A DNA stretch of 64,000 bases from Rhizobium leguminosarum (GTDB taxonomy: Bacteria; Pseudomonadota; Alphaproteobacteria; Rhizobiales; Rhizobiaceae): contig NZ_CP025012.1 of NCBI RefSeq assembly GCF_002953715.1, positions 4,575,001 to 4,639,000 of the forward strand, written 5' to 3'. How positions within the stretch are numbered: position 1 is the first letter of the stretch; each line of letters opens with the position of its first letter. The notes under the pieces were generated by a model. That model saw only the letters and a program-made list of their open reading frames with translations. It did no database searches and was not told the DNA's origin. Of this stretch, positions 11,679 through 19,409 are shown piece after piece. The position numbers and the translations under genes are program-made.

Positions 11679-12623
11679 TCAGGTGCTGGTATCCTCGCCG
11701 ACGTCGGAGACATGAGAATTGCCGCCGATGACGCTGGAGTCGACCGTATTGCTGAGCAGGTTCGCGCCCTGAACGAGCTCGAGGTGGAAGCCGGAATTGG
11801 CAAGGATCGCCGAAGCATCGGCCGCGCTCGAGCCAGTGGCATCGTCGCCAGCCTTGAGATCCCAGCCTTTGCCGTCCATCTCCATGCCTTCTGCACTATC
11901 GGCGTCGCCGCCATCGGCCTTCAGATGGTTCTCGGCCCCGCCATTGTCCATCTTGATGTTCCAGGCCTGGTCCTGGTCGGCCAGATGGTTTGCCTGGACG
12001 GCGCTGAAGCCGCTGTCGTTGCCCTCGCCGGACAGCGAATTGTTGAGGATGCTGTCAACGTCGAGCGTGAAGGAGAAGTCGTCGCCGAGGTTGAAGGTGA
12101 GGTCGTGGCCGGCAACGCCGAGATTGTCGAAGTCCTTGACGTCTTCGATGACAGCGAAGTCGGTATCCGTCTTGTTGAAGCTGTCGGAGGTGTTGTTGCT
12201 GTCGGAGACCGTCTTGGTATCCGTATCCGTAATGGTCTTGATGTCGGTGTCTGTCACCGTCTTCGTATCGGTGTCCGTGATCGTCTTGGTGTCGGTGTCG
12301 TTGTCGCTGTACGACTTACTGTCATAGCTCCAGTCGTAGTCGTTATTGGAGTCGGTAATCGTCGTGGTCTTGGTGCTCGTATCGTCGTCGGACTTGTAGC
12401 TCCAGTCATATTCGTTGTCGCGGTTGTCGCCATTATTGGCGGCAACATCGATTTCCGCCTTGACGTCCACGTCGACGCTGTTGTCGGTATTATCGCGATT
12501 GTCGCCATTGGCGACGCCGCCGACATAACCGGTCGAGCCGTCGTCAACTTCAGTTGAATTGATAGCACTGTTGGCAAAGCCGTCGGCAAGCGCCCCGACC
12601 TTGGTGATTTCGGTGTCAGACAC
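11679..12623 (-). CDS. acidic Asp/Thr-repeat protein, probable secreted product
   Basis: 314 aa from a GTG start at 12623. The start is preceded by GGAGGA with ideal 5-nt spacing; longer in-frame starts lack this. It is Cys-free in the mature reading, very rich in Asp, Asn, Ser and Thr, and has no signal peptide. Tandem octamers of the type TDTDTKT(I/V) occupy residues 109-141. NGDNRDN occurs at 40-46 and 64-70, and YDWSY at 72-76 and 96-100. The C-terminus contains QGANLLSNTVDSSVIGGN, which resembles the GANLLVN repeat of the downstream 679-aa protein. First gene of the presumed operon with the exporter. The function is unknown; an extracellular adhesive or calcium-binding role is speculation. 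Confidence 0.8.
   Translation of the reverse strand: MSDTEITKVGALADGFANSAINSTEVDDGSTGYVGGVANGDNRDNTDNSVDVDVKAEIDVAANNGDNRDNEYDWSYKSDDDTSTKTTTITDSNNDYDWSYDSKSYSDNDTDTKTITDTDTKTVTDTDIKTITDTDTKTVSDSNNTSDSFNKTDTDFAVIEDVKDFDNLGVAGHDLTFNLGDDFSFTLDVDSILNNSLSGEGNDSGFSAVQANHLADQDQAWNIKMDNGGAENHLKADGGDADSAEGMEMDGKGWDLKAGDDATGSSAADASAILANSGFHLELVQGANLLSNTVDSSVIGGNSHVSDVGEDTST
12201..12299 (-). repeat. in-frame tandem repeat encoding TDTDTKT(I/V) octamers
   Basis: About four imperfect 24-bp units. The codons vary while the peptide is conserved, so the repeat appears selected at protein level. Such tracts can change copy number by slippage. Confidence 0.85.
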
Positions 12624-13467
12624 TGCAGTCCTCCAGAAAAAACCGGAGCAGCTTTTCGAAATCCCTCTCATCTCAAATGGGATTTTGCTCGCGCTCGCTC
12701 CGATGCGGTTAACATCGGCAGATGTATTCGATACTTGTCATCTGCAGCTTCGTCGCGATTTGTTGATCAAATCGTTGGTATTGGGAACGTACGCACTCAG
12801 TACAAGGCCGCACATATCCGGCTCCACATCCTGAGGAGGATAAGGAGTATTCAGGCTTGCTTTTCGTTGAGTTGCCCTAAATGGAGGCCAGGTATCAAAA
12901 ACGCATGACAATACCTGGTTTTTCCATGTCGCCACTTGGACGACGATCACAGATTGCTGGAAAAAATGCGGATCCGATAGATATCAATTCGGGCTAAGGC
13001 GGATCTGCCATGCCCGGCTAGCCCTGGATAGCCCCTGTCGTTGGAGCGTTAGGATCTCTTCGGCGGGAGCGTCGGCGGGCAACGAGAATCCGGGGCTCCC
13101 GGCGTTCGCTGCCGGGTCGAGGGGCACACCTCTCGATGTTTCCCCATCCTGTATCCGGCCACCCCGCATGACGAAATTATGACAATCTGTACTGAAATAT
13201 TACATTGAGCCGATCATCTATAGTCAGAGCAAATATAGCCTCGAAGTATATATCGAAGTGAAAATACAACCAAGGCATTGTATCGTATCGTTTTTCCTCC
13301 GCTAAAACTAATCACTTTGGGCCATTTCCTTCCTTCTCAATCCGTATTAACATAATTAAGAAATGTCTAAAAAATAAAGCGGTGACACACGGGATCGGCA
13401 TTTCATACTATATAATACCCGCCATCGCTCCACGTTTGAGTAAAGTGTAACGCTAGGGGAGGCGTAT
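12624..13467. other. 844-bp divergent intergenic region
   Basis: No convincing gene was found. The region separates the secretion operon (-) from the LuxR-type regulator (+). It holds a dyad at 12718-12745 and a GC-rich island at about 12995-13170, which lies in otherwise AT-rich DNA and carries only a 61-codon minus-strand frame of doubtful coding quality. It also holds a TCGAAGT direct repeat at 13241 and 13253, and a TATAAT box at 13411-13416 that is well placed for the regulator but has no clear -35 hexamer. Confidence 0.6.
12718..12745. promoter_or_regulatory. inverted repeat, candidate operator of the secretion operon
   Basis: GCAGATG-N14-CATCTGC is a perfect 7-bp dyad centred about 110 bp upstream of the GTG start at 12623. 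The half-site spacing suits a dimeric regulator; the LuxR-type protein divergently encoded at 13468 is one candidate. Confidence 0.4.
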
Positions 13468-14250
13468 ATGTTCATGACAGGGTCTGGGATGGAGAATGCG
13501 GACCAAGGAAGGAAGTTAAATTCGTCTGGAGATACTATACTAGTCGTAGCCAAGGCGGATCTATTTTCAGAATGCATGGTAGAAGCACTGGCAAAGAAAT
13601 TTCCAAACTGTGAAGTAGCAAGCATAACGAGCACAAAGCCGATGCTGGAAAAAGATACCAGTGATATGAAGCTCGTTTTATTCTATCATATACCCGGCCC
13701 TGAGCTTCATGAAGCGCTGCAGGCGGCCCGCGAAAACCACCCGGAAACCTCGATCGGACTCGTCGTCGAAGCTATCGACATGCTCGAGCCCTATGTCAGC
13801 CGACTGGTGGAGGCAAGGATCATCGATGGCGTCCTGCCGCTCAACCTCCGGCTCGATGTCTTCATGGCCGCTGTGGATTTGCTGATGAAGGGCGGCGAAC
13901 ATTTTCCGTCAGCCCTTCTCAACCGTCTCAACAACAAGAACGCCCAGCTGGAACCTTCGCTCTACCAGACAAAATCGGTCGATGCGGCCCGCAACAATGC
14001 GCTCAAGCTGAGACGCGACAGTATCTCCGCTTTGACCACCCGGGAGGTTCAGATCCTGGATCTCATATGCAAGGGCACGCAGAACAAGATCATCGCCGAC
14101 AAGCTGCATCTTTCGGAAAACACCGTGAAGGTTCACGTCCGCAACATCTACAAGAAGATGAACGTCCGAAACCGCACGGAAGCGGCATCCCGCTTCTTCA
14201 ATGAGCATCCCGCCGGCGAAGACGATATGTCCGGCCGGTGGCGCAATTGA
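13468..14250 (+). CDS. LuxR/FixJ-type regulator with degenerate receiver domain
   Basis: 260 aa. The C-terminal GerE helix-turn-helix covers residues 188-243 (LTTREVQILDLICKG, then SENTVKVHVRNIYKKM). The N-terminal half (about 22-145) has the length and secondary-structure pattern of a receiver. However, the strand that should carry the phospho-acceptor Asp reads LVLFYHIPG, so phosphorylation is unlikely. It is also not an acyl-homoserine-lactone-binding type. The start has GGGGAGG five bases upstream. It is divergent from the secretion operon and upstream of the polysaccharide operon, so it may co-regulate both; this is inference from position. Confidence 0.88.
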   Translation: MFMTGSGMENADQGRKLNSSGDTILVVAKADLFSECMVEALAKKFPNCEVASITSTKPMLEKDTSDMKLVLFYHIPGPELHEALQAARENHPETSIGLVVEAIDMLEPYVSRLVEARIIDGVLPLNLRLDVFMAAVDLLMKGGEHFPSALLNRLNNKNAQLEPSLYQTKSVDAARNNALKLRRDSISALTTREVQILDLICKGTQNKIIADKLHLSENTVKVHVRNIYKKMNVRNRTEAASRFFNEHPAGEDDMSGRWRN

Positions 14251-14269
14251 TGTAACGATCTGTTTTGCT

Positions 14270-14587
14270 TCAGATAGAAGGGCGCGCAAAGCAGCGCGAC
14301 TTCTGTCCGAAGCCGCTTGGGGAGCAGATATAAGGCGCTGAGCCGTGATAGGCGACAGTGCGGGCCGTTACCCCGGCCGGGCGCTCGGCGTGATTTTCCG
14401 GATAGGCATAGGCCTTGGAGACGCGCGGCGCCTCGACCACGACGATATTCTTCTTCGCGACGACGATATCGTCATCAACGACCGTGCAAGCCGTTTGTGC
14501 GATCGCCATAAGCGCCGTTCCCCAGATGAACATCGCCAAGCGAAGACGCCGGCCTTTCAGCTGCGCTGGATCTTGTATTTTCACCAT
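14270..14587 (-). CDS. small exported protein with YxCSPSGFG motif
   Basis: 105 aa. A basic N-terminus is followed by a hydrophobic stretch (LAMFIWGTALMAIAQTAC) that looks like a signal peptide. The Cys context QTAC is a poor lipobox. The mature part ends with YICSPSGFGQKSRC, a cysteine pair motif I associate with many short rhizobial exported proteins of unknown role. The start at 14587 (MVKIQD) has GAGGGG upstream; earlier in-frame ATGs are less well placed. It converges with the LuxR-type gene, with a 19-bp gap. Confidence 0.7.
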   Translation of the reverse strand: MVKIQDPAQLKGRRLRLAMFIWGTALMAIAQTACTVVDDDIVVAKKNIVVVEAPRVSKAYAYPENHAERPAGVTARTVAYHGSAPYICSPSGFGQKSRCFARPSI

Positions 14588-14973
14588 GGCCAAAACCCCT
14601 CGCATATGGCGCTTCCGGATGCAAGACCGGCCGTGCCGTTGAGCGCGGTCGATCACCCGCCTTCCTCCGTATATTAGCTGCATTGAGTGAAGCTTGAGCG
14701 GCGGATGCGAGGCCTAGTGGCGTAAAGCGTTGAAAGTGATTAATCATTTGTTACTTTGAAGAATACTTGCGTAATTACTTTGGATAGCTGGAATTTTTAA
14801 AGTTGACCTTGGCGACGGTCGTTGTATTATTTGAATAGTAATTCGGTATCCGAAGAGTAATTCCAAAGTTATTCATGAGATGACGCTCAGTTCAGTGAAT
14901 ATCCAGAGCGGATAACGGAGGCATGCAGTGCATAAATAAATCAAAAGACTAAATACATGGGAAGGAGTTTGTA
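14588..14973. other. AT-rich leader region of the polysaccharide operon
   Basis: 386 bp without a gene. It contains a likely sigma-70 promoter (14803-14830), a GTAATTAC palindrome at 14771-14778 and two direct AGTAATTC copies at 14837 and 14856. The copies are spaced 19 bp apart, close to two helical turns, so they may be regulator sites. Nothing else was recognised. Confidence 0.6.
14803..14830 (+). promoter_or_regulatory. sigma-70-like promoter of the polysaccharide operon
   Basis: TTGACC and TATTAT are separated by 16 bp, in an AT-rich stretch about 145 bp upstream of the first gene. The AGTAATTC direct repeats lie immediately downstream, where a bound protein would block or modulate transcription. 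Confidence 0.55.
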
Positions 14974-15996
14974 ATGCGTAGTTTCGTTCCCAACGAAGGC
15001 TATTCTGAAGTGTCAGGTATACCGGTGCTCCAAGGGCGACGCACCGTTCTGGTGAATGGCGGGGGCGGCTTCCTCGGTTCACATCTCTGCGAAAGGCTCC
15101 TGCAGCACGGCCACAGCGTCATATGCCTCGATAATTTTTCGACCGGCCGCCGTGCGAATGTCGATCATCTTGCATCGAACACCCGCTTCCGCATCGTCGA
15201 GCACGATGTTCGCCAGCCCTTCGATATCGACGCGTCGCTCATCTTCAACTTCGCCTCCCCCGCCTCTCCGCCTGATTATCAGCGGGATCCTGTGGGAACG
15301 CTGCTCACCAATGTGCTCGGCGCCGTCAACACCCTTGATTGCGCGCGAAAGACCGGTGCGATCGTCGTCCAGTCGTCGACGTCGGAGGTCTATGGCGACC
15401 CGAACCAGAGCCCGCAGCACGAATCCTATTGCGGAAATGTCAACCCGATCGGACCGCGCGGCTGTTACGACGAAGGCAAGCGCAGCGCCGAAACCCTGTT
15501 TTTCGACTATCACAGGACTTACGGCGTCGACATCAAGGTCGGCCGCATCTTCAATACCTACGGGCCGCGCATGCGCCTGGACGACGGACGGGTGGTTTCA
15601 AATTTCATCGTGCAGGCCCTGCGCAACGCCGATCTGACGATCTATGGCGATGGTCAGCAGACCCGATCTTTCTGCTATGTCGACGATCTCGTCGAGGGTT
15701 TCCTGCGTTTCTCGGCTGCCGGCAGCGCTTGCAACGGCCCGATCAACCTCGGCAATCCAGCCGAAATGACCGTACGACGCCTTGCGGAAATCATTCGGGA
15801 CCTGACGAACTCGCGTTCCCGGATCGTCCACCTGCCTGCGGTCACCGACGACCCTCGTCAGCGGCGGCCGGATATTTCCCGGGCCATGGCCGATCTTGGC
15901 TGGCAGCCCCGCATCGGGCTCGAAACCGGCCTGGCTCGCACCGTCGAATATTTCGACGGATTGCTGGCCGGCACAGAGAAGGCGGAGGTCGTATGA
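14974..15996 (+). CDS. UDP-glucuronate decarboxylase-like NAD-dependent epimerase
   Basis: 340 aa, extended SDR family. The dinucleotide-binding motif GGGGFLGSH lies at 29-37 and the catalytic pair is Tyr165/Lys169 within GPRGCYDEGKR. That block is characteristic of UXS enzymes, which convert UDP-glucuronate to UDP-xylose, rather than of plain 4-epimerases. It also has an Arg-rich nucleotide-sugar-binding region (GRIFNTYGPRMRLDDGR). First gene of a five-gene plus-strand operon, it ends one base before the epimerase gene. Role: supply of a UDP-pentose or related donor for the polysaccharide. Substrate assignment is from motif only. Confidence 0.85.
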   Translation: MRSFVPNEGYSEVSGIPVLQGRRTVLVNGGGGFLGSHLCERLLQHGHSVICLDNFSTGRRANVDHLASNTRFRIVEHDVRQPFDIDASLIFNFASPASPPDYQRDPVGTLLTNVLGAVNTLDCARKTGAIVVQSSTSEVYGDPNQSPQHESYCGNVNPIGPRGCYDEGKRSAETLFFDYHRTYGVDIKVGRIFNTYGPRMRLDDGRVVSNFIVQALRNADLTIYGDGQQTRSFCYVDDLVEGFLRFSAAGSACNGPINLGNPAEMTVRRLAEIIRDLTNSRSRIVHLPAVTDDPRQRRPDISRAMADLGWQPRIGLETGLARTVEYFDGLLAGTEKAEVV

Positions 15997-15997
15997 G

Positions 15998-16981
15998 ATG
16001 CCCCGCTACATTCTCGTCACCGGCGGCGCCGGTTTCATAGGCAGTCATATCTGCAAAGCGCTGTCACGCGCCGGGATGATCCCGGTCACCTACGATAATC
16101 TCTCGACAGGACATGCCGACAGCGTCCGCTGGGGCCCGCTCATCCGGGCAGAGCTTGCCGACGCCGCCATGCTGCGCCGGACTCTTGCAGAGTTTTCGCC
16201 CGATTGCGTCATCCATTGTGGTGCCAATGCCTATGTCGGCGAATCCGTCGACATGCCCAGGAAATATTACCGGAATAACGTCGTCGGCAGCCTGACGCTG
16301 CTCGAGGCCTGCCTCGACCAGGATATCGAGCGGATCGTCTTTTCGAGCAGCTGCGCCACCTACGGCGTTCCCGCCTCGTTGCCGATACGGGAGGAAAGCC
16401 CGCAGCACCCGGTCAATCCCTATGGGCGCACCAAGCTGATCTTCGAGATGGCGCTCGAGGATTTTGCCGCTGCCTATGGCATTCGCTTTGCCGCGCTGCG
16501 TTATTTCAATGCGGCCGGCGCCGATCCCGATGGCGAGCTTGCCGAGCGTCATCACCCCGAGACCCATCTCATCCCGCGCGCTCTTCTTGCCGCTGCCGGC
16601 AGGCTGGAGCGGCTCGATATCTTCGGCACCGATTATGCGACCGAGGACGGAACCTGTATTCGCGACTATGTTCATGTCAGCGATCTCGCCCAGGCGCATC
16701 TCGCCGCCGTCAATCACCTGATGGCGGACGGCGGCTCGCTCAGCGTCAATCTCGGCTCTGGCCGGGGCACTTCGGTACGCGAGATTCTCGAGGCGATCTA
16801 TCGCGCGAGCGGCCGTGAAGTCCCCGTGAATTATCGCGCCCGCCGCGCCGGCGATCCGCCGATCCTCGTTGCCAATACCGCAAGGGCGAAAGCGGAACTC
16901 GGCTTCGCGCCGGCTTTCTCGGATATCGATACGATCATCCGCACTGCCGGTCCCACCTTCGGGCTGGAGATGAGGGCATGA
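15998..16981 (+). CDS. galE: UDP-glucose 4-epimerase
   Basis: 327 aa. The Rossmann motif TGGAGFIGSH is at the N-terminus, the catalytic YGRTK is near residue 145, and RYFNAAGADPDGELAE and GTCIRDYVHV are both typical of bacterial GalE/ExoB. It interconverts UDP-glucose and UDP-galactose and so supplies galactose for surface polysaccharides. The ATG follows the previous stop after a single base, and the last 4 nt overlap the glycosyltransferase start. This may be an additional paralogue dedicated to this operon, since rhizobia usually have another exoB. Confidence 0.92.
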   Translation: MPRYILVTGGAGFIGSHICKALSRAGMIPVTYDNLSTGHADSVRWGPLIRAELADAAMLRRTLAEFSPDCVIHCGANAYVGESVDMPRKYYRNNVVGSLTLLEACLDQDIERIVFSSSCATYGVPASLPIREESPQHPVNPYGRTKLIFEMALEDFAAAYGIRFAALRYFNAAGADPDGELAERHHPETHLIPRALLAAAGRLERLDIFGTDYATEDGTCIRDYVHVSDLAQAHLAAVNHLMADGGSLSVNLGSGRGTSVREILEAIYRASGREVPVNYRARRAGDPPILVANTARAKAELGFAPAFSDIDTIIRTAGPTFGLEMRA

Positions 16982-18846
16982 GCGACACTCTGCAACTCGG
17001 TCACAGCGTCAGCAAGGCGAAGGCCGCCGCAGCTGATGCATTCGATCCTGTTTTCACCGGCTGGAACCGCGTCGCCTATGGCTTCGGCATCCTCTGCTGG
17101 CTGACAGCACTCGGCTATTTCTGGATCTGGTGGTGCCAGTCCGCCCATATCATTTCCTGGGCCGCCTTCGTGCTTATCACCCTCGTGCTTGCCTGGATCA
17201 CCCTTGTGCCGGCCTATTTCATCCTGATCTTCCTCGATGCGAGGACGGTCAATCCTGCGGCACGGCTGCCGGAAGGGCGGGTGGCAATGGTCGTCACCAA
17301 GGCGCCGTCCGAGCCCTTTGCCGTCGTCCGCGCTACGCTGCAGGCGATGCTTGACCAGATCGACGTCGATTTCGATGTCTGGCTGGCCGATGAGGACCCT
17401 TCGGAGGAAACCAGGCGCTGGTGTGCGGCGCACGGCGTGCTGATCTCCACCCGAAAGGGCGTGGCGGAGTATCATCGCACCACCTGGCCCCGCCGGACGC
17501 GTTGCAAGGAAGGCAACCTTGCTTATTTCTACGACCATTTCGGCTATGCGCGCTACGATTTCGTCGCCCAGTTCGATGCCGACCATGTGCCGACGCCGAC
17601 CTACCTCCGTGAAGTCCTGCGCCCCTTTGCCGATCCCGGGATCGGTTATGTCTCCGCTCCCAGCATCTGCGATGCCAATGCCGGGACAAGCTGGGCGGCG
17701 CGTGGCAGGCTCTATGCCGAGGCAAGCCTGCACGGTTCGCTGCAGACGGGTTACAATAATGGCTGGGCGCCTCTTTGCATCGGCTCCCACTATGCGGTTC
17801 GCACGGCGGCCCTTCGTCAGATCGGCGGCCTCGGCCCGGAACTTGCGGAAGACCATTCGACAACGCTGATGATGAATGCCGGCGGCTGGCGTGGCGTGCA
17901 TGCCGTCGATGCGATCGCTCACGGCGACGGACCGGCAAACTTCACCGATCTCGTCGTCCAGGAATTCCAGTGGTCGCGCAGCCTCGTCACGATCCTGCTG
18001 CAACATTCCCGCCGTCACATCATGCACCTGCCCTGGCGACTGAGATTTCAGTTCGTGTTCTCGCAGCTGTGGTATCCGCTTTTCTCCACCTTCATGGCCG
18101 TGATGTTCCTGCTGCCGGTTGCCGCCTTGATGACGGGCCAGGTCTTTGTCAATGTGACCTATCCGGATTTCCTGCTGCATTTTGCGCCGATATCGGTCGT
18201 GCTGACGCTGTTTGCCTTCTTCTGGCGGGCCACGGGAACCTTCAGGCCGCACGATGCGAAACTGTTCGGCTGGGAAGGGCTTGCTTTTATCTTCCTGCGC
18301 TGGCCGTGGTCGCTTGCCGGCAGCCTCGCCGCGCTTCGCGACTATATCTGCGGCTCTTTCGTGGATTTCCGCATCACGCCGAAGGGTAGGCAGCAGCAGC
18401 GGTCTTTGCCGTTGCGCGTCATCGCGCCCTATATCGGGCTCGCCGGATTGTGCGCAGCCGCCATGGCACTGGCCAGCGAGGCCGCTGCCGCCCAGGGCTT
18501 CTATATTTTCGCGGCGATGAATCTTTCGATCTATCTGTCGCTGACGGTGCTGATCGTCATTCGCCATGCGATCGAGAACGATCTGCCGCGGCTGCCGCAA
18601 TCACGCGGGCTGTGGCTTGCGACGGCCACGGGGCTTGCGATTTGCATCACCGGCGGCATGCAGGCGGGCAGCCATGGTCTGCATAGCCTCGAGGCCCTTT
18701 CCCACGGCCAGACGTTCATCAGTTTCAGCCAATCCCAGTTTGCCGTGGCCGGTGCCGGTGTCGGCGGCGGCAAGACCAGGATCGTGAAGTTCCGGCTCAG
18801 ATGGAATGGGTTCGGAAGCACGGGGCGGGACGAACAAGGTGTCTGA
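16978..18846 (+). CDS. membrane glycosyltransferase family 2 (cellulose-synthase-like)
   Basis: 622 aa. There are two N-terminal membrane helices (about 33-55 and 60-86), a cytosolic GT-A domain at about 100-340, and several C-terminal helices (about 360-560). The catalytic landmarks are DED (138-140), the metal-binding FDADH (199-203) and the base motif EDHST (291-295). The acceptor-site motif appears as QEFQW (328-332) instead of the usual Q(Q/R)xRW. The enzyme probably polymerises a beta-linked glucan or heteroglycan at the inner membrane. Its ATGA overlap with galE shows tight coupling. No PilZ domain or adjacent BcsB-like protein was seen. Confidence 0.9.
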   Translation: MSDTLQLGHSVSKAKAAAADAFDPVFTGWNRVAYGFGILCWLTALGYFWIWWCQSAHIISWAAFVLITLVLAWITLVPAYFILIFLDARTVNPAARLPEGRVAMVVTKAPSEPFAVVRATLQAMLDQIDVDFDVWLADEDPSEETRRWCAAHGVLISTRKGVAEYHRTTWPRRTRCKEGNLAYFYDHFGYARYDFVAQFDADHVPTPTYLREVLRPFADPGIGYVSAPSICDANAGTSWAARGRLYAEASLHGSLQTGYNNGWAPLCIGSHYAVRTAALRQIGGLGPELAEDHSTTLMMNAGGWRGVHAVDAIAHGDGPANFTDLVVQEFQWSRSLVTILLQHSRRHIMHLPWRLRFQFVFSQLWYPLFSTFMAVMFLLPVAALMTGQVFVNVTYPDFLLHFAPISVVLTLFAFFWRATGTFRPHDAKLFGWEGLAFIFLRWPWSLAGSLAALRDYICGSFVDFRITPKGRQQQRSLPLRVIAPYIGLAGLCAAAMALASEAAAAQGFYIFAAMNLSIYLSLTVLIVIRHAIENDLPRLPQSRGLWLATATGLAICITGGMQAGSHGLHSLEALSHGQTFISFSQSQFAVAGAGVGGGKTRIVKFRLRWNGFGSTGRDEQGV

Positions 18847-18883
18847 GCCGGCGGAACCGGCAAGTGTCGAGTAGGAGGATATA

Positions 18884-19405
18884 ATGAGTATCGGATCGAG
18901 ACTATACGGAGCGGCCCTCGCTCTCAGCCTGTGTCTGCCCATGGCGGCACACGGCGCCGAGGTCGCCAAACAGAAAGCGCCGACGCCGGTCAGCGCCTAT
19001 GAGCTCTATCGTATCTATGGCGACAAGACCTGGACCTGGAACACCGGCGGCGGCCGTTTCTTCGATGACGGCCGGCGCTTCATCGCCTGGAGCAATGACA
19101 AGGGGAAGCCGTCCTTCGCCGAAGGCAGATGGGTGGTCGACGATCTCGGCCAGCTCTGCATGCGTGCCACCTGGACGAATGCCGAGGGTGCGGCCCGCGC
19201 CAGCACCTGTTTCGGTCACCGCAAGATTGGCAACACGATCTATCAGCGGCGCCAGCCGGACGGCAAGTGGTACGTTTTCCGTCATGCATCGGTGCTCCCG
19301 GATGACGAGTTCCGCAAGCTCGTTCCCGTCGATACGGTCAGCGCGAAGGCGCGCGAACTGAAGCAGGTCCTGCTGAGCCAGGAAATAGCCCGAAAAGGAG
19401 GGTGA
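18884..19405 (+). CDS. exported DUF995 protein
   Basis: 173 aa with a clear signal peptide (residues 1-24, cleavage around AHGAE). The mature part begins PVSAYELYRIYGDKTWTW and continues with GGGRFFDDGRRFIAW and a Trp-rich beta pattern, which I recognise as DUF995. This family is largely rhizobial and is often encoded next to polysaccharide genes. GTAGGAGG precedes the ATG. Role unknown; the location suggests a periplasmic or outer-membrane helper in export of the polymer made by the upstream GT2. Confidence 0.82.
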   Translation: MSIGSRLYGAALALSLCLPMAAHGAEVAKQKAPTPVSAYELYRIYGDKTWTWNTGGGRFFDDGRRFIAWSNDKGKPSFAEGRWVVDDLGQLCMRATWTNAEGAARASTCFGHRKIGNTIYQRRQPDGKWYVFRHASVLPDDEFRKLVPVDTVSAKARELKQVLLSQEIARKGG

Positions 19406-19409
19406 AGCC

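Noticed and set aside
9498..12623. RTX toxin or adhesin
   Set aside because: No GGxGxDxUx nonapeptide was found in either protein.
12984..13169. 61-codon minus-strand gene in the GC island
   Set aside because: No ribosome-binding site and no recognisable family; base composition alone explains the open frame.
12624..14973. Riboswitch or cyclic-di-GMP aptamer in the long leaders
   Set aside because: I could not match any conserved aptamer core; only dyads and AT-rich repeats were seen.
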